From assembly GCF_004342025.1 (NCBI RefSeq), contig NZ_SLWN01000007.1, positions 1 to 64,000 on the forward strand: a stretch of DNA of 64,000 bases, written 5' to 3'. How positions within the stretch are numbered: position 1 is the first letter of the stretch; each line of letters starts with the position of its first letter. This document shows positions 59,937-64,000 of this stretch, one piece after another. Source of the stretch: Kribbella steppae (GTDB lineage Bacteria > Actinomycetota > Actinomycetes > Propionibacteriales > Kribbellaceae). A model generated the notes under the pieces. That model made no database searches. It had not been told where the DNA came from and saw only the letters and a list, made by a program, of their open reading frames with translations. A program made the translations under genes and the position numbers.

Positions 59937-61083
59937 GAGACTTCCAACGGGCGAGCGCAACATCGATCAGCGCGTCAGATGAGCCGAGGTAGGACGCAGG
60001 GTCGGGAGCGGCGGCTTCGGACTCCCGCTCGCTCGCGACGGAACCCCTTTCACTCAATAACTGATCAGCAGCCGACTCGGCGCGGCGGCGCATTGCGGCT
60101 GTGTCGACCTCGAGGCCGGCGACCAGTTCGGCGGACTGGCTGGATGCCGTCAGGGCGAGTTCGAGGAGCCGACGCAGCGCCGGCCACTCGGCGTGCCATG
60201 CTCCAGGCGACCGCTCGTCCTGACTGTCAGCAGCACACACATGTAACTGCGCACCTAACTGTGGCGCCTGCAAGGCAGCGCTCCGGACCAGCACACTCAG
60301 CACCGGGTTCTGCTTCTGCGGCATCGTCGACGATCCACCCCGACCAGCCGACGGCGCCTCCCGCACCTCCGCAATCTCCGGCCGCCCGAGCAACAACACG
60401 TCACCCGCGATATGCCCGAGCGCATCACACGTCTCCACCAGCGCGTCGCCGAGCCGCGTCACCGGCGTACGCCGCGTATGCCAACCGATCCCAGGCGCAA
60501 CCAACCCCAAATCGTCAGCCAACGCACGCGCTGCGGCCAAGGGATCAGCCACCAACTCCCCCGCCAGCGCCAACGTCCCAGCCGCACCACCACACTGCAC
60601 CGGAAGCACTACAGCACCCACCGCCGCCCGCGCATCCAGCACACCAGTCAGCCACTGAGCAGCCTTCAGCCCGAACGTCACCGGCACCGCGTACTGCGTC
60701 AACGTCCGACCGACCATTAGTGACTGACGATGCGCAGCTGCCAACCCGGCAAGCGAGTCAGCAAGTTTGCCAAGATCACTTGTCATACGAGTTACCACGT
60801 CACGCGCCAGCAGCATCATCGCCGTATCGAGCACGTCCTGACTGGTCAGCCCGCGATGAACGTCCTCCCCCAACTCAGCCCGCAGCGCCCGCACCAACGG
60901 CAGCACCGGATTGCCGCCCGACTCGACCTCGGCCACATCCAGGACAACCGGCTTCTCGACGGTGCCGGACCCACCGAGGACCCGCAGCCACGCCTCCTCG
61001 ACCCGGACCATCCCCGCCACCAGCGCATCGTCGTCGACCACACCGGCCGCGCGATGTGATCCGGGCTCGAGCAGCGATGCCAT
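59929..61083 (-). CDS. pcaB: 3-carboxy-cis,cis-muconate cycloisomerase
   Basis: A 384-residue member of the fumarase/aspartase superfamily. The signature GGSSTMPQKQNPV is present, together with HRGLTSQDVLDTAM and ADSQDERSPGAWHAEW. It makes 4-carboxymuconolactone from the ring-cleavage product. At 384 residues it is shorter than the usual ~450 of the family, mostly by a short C-terminal domain. Its start overlaps the pcaG stop by one base (TGATG). Confidence 0.9.
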   Translation of the reverse strand: MASLLEPGSHRAAGVVDDDALVAGMVRVEEAWLRVLGGSGTVEKPVVLDVAEVESGGNPVLPLVRALRAELGEDVHRGLTSQDVLDTAMMLLARDVVTRMTSDLGKLADSLAGLAAAHRQSLMVGRTLTQYAVPVTFGLKAAQWLTGVLDARAAVGAVVLPVQCGGAAGTLALAGELVADPLAAARALADDLGLVAPGIGWHTRRTPVTRLGDALVETCDALGHIAGDVLLLGRPEIAEVREAPSAGRGGSSTMPQKQNPVLSVLVRSAALQAPQLGAQLHVCAADSQDERSPGAWHAEWPALRRLLELALTASSQSAELVAGLEVDTAAMRRRAESAADQLLSERGSVASERESEAAAPDPASYLGSSDALIDVALARWKSRG

Positions 61084-61637
61084 CAGGAACGCCCCGGATA
61101 CGTCAGAAAGACCGTCTCGCGCGGCCCTTGCAGATGGACGTCGAACCGCAGACTCCCGTCCTCCTCGCGTACGGCGACCAGCGTCGTCCGATCCGCCTCG
61201 TCCAGCCCGGACAGCAACGGATCGCCGGTGAGATCCCCCGGCAGGTAGATCCGCGTGAACAGCCGATTCAGCAGACCACGAGCGAAGACCGTCACCGCGA
61301 AGAAGGCAGGTGCACCCGGCCGCGTCGGTCCCGGCTCGACCGTGCTGAACCAGTACTGCCCGTTCGGGTCTGTGTTGCTGCGTCCCCAGCCGGTGAACCC
61401 CGCGCCGTCCCGACGGAGCGACCCTTCGACCAGAGGGACCACTCCTGAGGCGTCAGCCTGCCGGATCTCGAGCAGCGCATCGGGCATCCCGCTGCCGTCA
61501 CCGTCGTACACGTAGCCGTGCAACCACACCGAGCCCGGGCTTCCCCGTCGTACCAACTCCCGATCGCCGGGGTAGGGCAGGGCGTAGTGGAAGAAGGGAC
61601 CGACGGTCTGACCGGGGGTCGCGACGAGGTCAGCCAT
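61083..61637 (-). CDS. pcaG: Protocatechuate 3,4-dioxygenase alpha subunit
   Basis: A 184-residue intradiol dioxygenase-fold subunit. It begins with the typical TPGQTVGPFFHYALPY and has LHGYVYDGDGSGMPDALLEI and QYWFSTVEPGP. Alpha subunits lack the iron ligands, as seen here. It pairs with PcaH to form the heterodimer that opens the protocatechuate ring between the hydroxyls. It overlaps pcaH by eight bases. Confidence 0.92.
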   Translation of the reverse strand: MADLVATPGQTVGPFFHYALPYPGDRELVRRGSPGSVWLHGYVYDGDGSGMPDALLEIRQADASGVVPLVEGSLRRDGAGFTGWGRSNTDPNGQYWFSTVEPGPTRPGAPAFFAVTVFARGLLNRLFTRIYLPGDLTGDPLLSGLDEADRTTLVAVREEDGSLRFDVHLQGPRETVFLTYPGRS

Positions 61638-62397
61638 GGTCGTCCTCCTGCTCCATCGGCGTCGTGTGACTGCCCGTCAGCACGATGTCCCAGCGATACC
61701 CCATCAACCACTCGTGCTGGGAGAGATCGTGCTCGTACGTCGCGATCAGCCGGTCGCGAGCGCTCTGATCGGGGATCGACTGCAAGATCGGATCCAGCGC
61801 GAACAGCGGGTCGCTCGGGAAGTACATCTGGGTGACCATGCGCTGGGTGAAGTCCGTGCCGAACAGCGAGAAATGGATGTGCGCCGGCCGCCAGGCGTTC
61901 CGGTGATTGCGCCACGGATAGGGCCCAGGCTTGATCGTCGTGAACGAGTAGCACCCGTCGTCATCAGTGAGGCAACGCCCCACACCAGTGAAATGCGGGT
62001 CCACCGGTGCCGGGTGCTGATCGTCCTTGTGGATGTACCGGCCGGCCGCGTTGGCCTGCCAGATCTCGACCAGTTGACGCCGTACCGGACGGCCGTCGCC
62101 GTCGACGATCCGGCCGCGCAGCAGGATGCGCTCGCCGATCGGTTCGCCACCGCGCTGGATCGTCAGATCGGACTCCAGCGCACCTACATCCGAGTGACCG
62201 AACACCGGCGCGACCAGCTCCGCCCCCTCGGGATCGGCACGCCGCAACTCCTTGGTCGGATGCCGCAACAAGGTGCTCCGGTACGGCGCGAAGCCGAGCC
62301 GCGGCTGGTCGTCGCCGGCCCGTCGGTCGGCGTGGAACTTCTCGATCTCTTCGCTGATGGCGTGCTGGCTGGGCAGGTCGTCGGGTTCGGCTGTCAC
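61630..62397 (-). CDS. pcaH: Protocatechuate 3,4-dioxygenase beta subunit
   Basis: A 255-residue intradiol dioxygenase with the ferric iron ligands visible: Tyr in NAAGRYIHKDD, Tyr in KPGPYPWRN, and two His in RPAHIHFSLFG. The N-terminal RLGFAPYRSTLLRHPTKELR is typical of PcaH. It starts at a GTG after CTGAACAG. It is the first gene of the operon pcaHGBDC-pobA. The 120-base gap to the divergent molybdoenzyme gene holds its promoter. No pca regulator and no pcaIJF thiolase/CoA-transferase genes are in the window. Confidence 0.92.
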   Translation of the reverse strand: MTAEPDDLPSQHAISEEIEKFHADRRAGDDQPRLGFAPYRSTLLRHPTKELRRADPEGAELVAPVFGHSDVGALESDLTIQRGGEPIGERILLRGRIVDGDGRPVRRQLVEIWQANAAGRYIHKDDQHPAPVDPHFTGVGRCLTDDDGCYSFTTIKPGPYPWRNHRNAWRPAHIHFSLFGTDFTQRMVTQMYFPSDPLFALDPILQSIPDQSARDRLIATYEHDLSQHEWLMGYRWDIVLTGSHTTPMEQEDDHG

Positions 62398-62517
62398 CTG
62401 TTCAGGCTAAGAGCCACACCACCCGTCGCAGATCGTCAACTTCCACTGGCCGGAAGGTCCGCACTCTAAATGGGGTCCGGCACCCATCTATGCGGCCGCC
62501 GAGTCCGAATCCCTTTC
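62398..62517. promoter_or_regulatory. Divergent promoter region, pca operon and molybdoenzyme gene
   Basis: A 120-base gap with start codons facing away from each other. I see no clear palindrome. ACTCTAAATGGGG is the most AT-rich part and may hold a -10 for the rightward gene. Confidence 0.3.
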
Positions 62518-64000
62518 ATGCGCATCAGTTCGAGACTTGCAGCAGCCGCCGGCGGCGTTGTCGCGGCGGGTACGGCGCTGGCCGTCGGCTATCTGGTCGC
62601 GGCAGTGACCGGTGGCCCGTGGCCGGTCGACGCGGTCGGCGTGCAGGTCATCGACTGGGCGCCGGGGCCGGTGAAGGATTTCGCCGTCCGCGAGTTGGGT
62701 ACGGCGGATCGCCCACTCCTCCGGGTGGGCATCTGCGCGGTGCTGGCGATCGTGGCTGCGGTCGCCGGTGTGATCGGGGTGACGCGACCGAGAACCGGCC
62801 GCCGGCAGTTGGTCGCTGTCGGCATCGCGGCGGCGCTCGGGCTGGTCGGGCTGGTGTTCGCCATCGTCAGCCGTTCGGCGGCTACGGGGGTCGCCGAACG
62901 GCTGCTACCGGCCATCGTCACCCTGATCACAGCCGTTGCAGCAATGGCCCTGGTCGTCCGCTCACCCGGCGGCCCGAAGGCCACGCAGCCGGATGGGTTC
63001 GACCGGCGCCGCTTCATGCTCACCGTGTCAGCCTTGGCTGTCGTCGGGACCGGCGCCTTCGCGACCACCCGGGTGGCGTCCTTCGGACCCGGTGAAGCGG
63101 TGCGTGCCAAGATCCGCATCCCGCGACCGACCGAGGCCGCGCGACCACTCCCGTCCGGCGTGCAGGTCGACGTACCGGGAGTGAGCCGGTTCGTCACGCC
63201 GAATCCCAAGTTCTACCGGGTCGACACGTTGCTGGAAGTGCCACGGATCGACCCGGCCGACTGGGAGTTGCGCATTCGCGGCATGGTCAACAAGGAGCTT
63301 CGGCTGTCGCTCCCGGATCTGCTGGACCGGCGGCTCATCGAGCGAGACATCACCCTGACCTGCGTGTCGAACGAGGTCGGCGGTCCGTACGTCGGCAATG
63401 CCCGCTGGATCGGCGTACCGATCGCCGATGTCCTCGCCGAAGCCGGCGTACGCGCCGGAGCGGACGCGGTGAAGTCCACCAGCATCGACGGGCTCACCAT
63501 CGGCACTCCGCTGAGCGCACTCACCGACGGCCGCGACGCGATCTTCGCGGTGGCGATGAACGGCGAACCGCTGCCGTTCGAGCACGGTTTCCCGGTGCGG
63601 ATGGTCGTCCCGGGTCTCTACGGCTACGTGTCGGCGACGAAGTGGATCGTCGACTTCGAGGTGACCCGGTTCCAGGACTTCAGCGCGTACTGGACCGATC
63701 GCGGCTGGGCGGTCGAGGCACCGATCAAGACAGCGTCGCGGATCGACGTACCCAAAGGGTTCGCGACCATCAAGGCCGGCCCGGCGATCGCGGCCGGCGT
63801 CGCCTGGGCCCAGCACCGCGGCATCGCCAAGGTCGAGGTCCAGGTCGACGACGGTCCCTGGCGACCCGCCGTCCTGGCCACCGAAGACACCATCGACACC
63901 TGGCGGCAATGGAGATTCCGATGGACAGCCACCCCTGGCACCCACAAACTCACCGTCCGGGCCACCGATGCCGACGGCTTTGTTCAGACCTCCCGGTCGA
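62518..64000 (+). CDS. Membrane-anchored sulfite-oxidase-like molybdopterin oxidoreductase (3' end cut by window)
   Basis: An open frame running off the window after 494 residues. The first 165 residues carry about four membrane helices. A twin-Arg-like DRRRFMLTVSALAVVG then precedes another helix, and the oxidoreductase molybdopterin-binding domain follows (from about 230) with the cofactor Cys in ITLTCVSNEVGG and GLYGYVSATKWIVDFEV. A Mo-co dimerisation-like domain (PIKTASRIDVPKG..) begins at the end. The family is often called YedY- or SorA-like and acts outside the membrane. The true substrate is unknown. The start at 62518 has only a weak ribosome site. Confidence 0.85.
   Translation, partial: MRISSRLAAAAGGVVAAGTALAVGYLVAAVTGGPWPVDAVGVQVIDWAPGPVKDFAVRELGTADRPLLRVGICAVLAIVAAVAGVIGVTRPRTGRRQLVAVGIAAALGLVGLVFAIVSRSAATGVAERLLPAIVTLITAVAAMALVVRSPGGPKATQPDGFDRRRFMLTVSALAVVGTGAFATTRVASFGPGEAVRAKIRIPRPTEAARPLPSGVQVDVPGVSRFVTPNPKFYRVDTLLEVPRIDPADWELRIRGMVNKELRLSLPDLLDRRLIERDITLTCVSNEVGGPYVGNARWIGVPIADVLAEAGVRAGADAVKSTSIDGLTIGTPLSALTDGRDAIFAVAMNGEPLPFEHGFPVRMVVPGLYGYVSATKWIVDFEVTRFQDFSAYWTDRGWAVEAPIKTASRIDVPKGFATIKAGPAIAAGVAWAQHRGIAKVEVQVDDGPWRPAVLATEDTIDTWRQWRFRWTATPGTHKLTVRATDADGFVQTSRS

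Noticed and set aside
1..64000. Search for tRNA, rRNA, CRISPR arrays, insertion sequences, integrase or phage genes
   Set aside because: None was seen by eye; no transposase-like or repeat-spacer pattern was found. A dedicated scan (tRNAscan-SE, Infernal) would be needed to exclude small RNAs.

Overview
The window is high-GC actinobacterial DNA with tightly packed genes, many ATGA or GTGA start/stop overlaps, frequent GTG starts, and families typical of soil actinomycetes (SARP, LAL, LacI and ROK regulators, class F sortase, a SigK/RskA-type sigma pair). Codon use and gene content look most like Kribbella or a close relative in the Propionibacteriales. That placement is an inference from style, not a database match. 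I see no rRNA, tRNA, CRISPR array, insertion sequence or phage gene, and no intergenic stretch longer than about 300 bases.

Layout. 1-2.8 kb: cupin-AraC-(shrunken NTF2-like) operon opposite a LysR regulator. 2.8-5.8 kb: a YezG-like immunity orphan, then an FAH hydrolase-SDR-FadR operon that looks like the lower part of an oxidative deoxy-sugar pathway. 5.9-12.3 kb: a secreted protein, an RDD membrane protein, a lipoprotein, a large XRE-SARP-NB-ARC-TPR regulator and an NmrA-like reductase. 12.4-14.7 kb: a papain-type protease carrying a C-terminal beta-propeller, translationally coupled to a chagasin-like cysteine protease inhibitor. 14.9-21.7 kb: GH13 enzyme, DUF1269, GAP, Vps62-like and HtrA proteins. 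21.7-27.7 kb: a pepA-abgT-SLC13-glsA operon for peptide/glutamine/glutamate use. 27.9-31.9 kb: LAL regulator, a conserved hypothetical and a TetR regulator. 32-35.3 kb: a three-gene 2-oxoacid dehydrogenase operon facing the TetR gene across a clear palindromic operator.

36.5-43.2 kb is a SigK-type locus. SDR, cyclopropane-fatty-acid-synthase-like methyltransferase, DUF1365 and FAD oxidoreductase genes run left. DUF4397, class F sortase, ECF sigma and RskA-type anti-sigma genes run right. The two divergent promoters carry the same element, GCATCC-N16-CGGAAG, close to what I recall of the mycobacterial SigK consensus.

43.3-56.5 kb is sugar metabolism: aldo/keto reductase, SRPBCC protein, a ROK regulator and a secreted multi-domain GH29 fucosidase, then a LacI regulator facing an ABC importer with a Gfo/Idh/MocA dehydrogenase and two TIM-barrel isomerases. 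Three near-identical LacI operators lie between them, and the gene set resembles 3-keto-sugar pathways such as levoglucosan degradation. 56.6-62.4 kb: a LysE exporter, a PaaI thioesterase and a compact pcaHGBDC-pobA operon for 4-hydroxybenzoate/protocatechuate. The window ends inside a membrane-anchored sulfite-oxidase-like molybdoenzyme gene.
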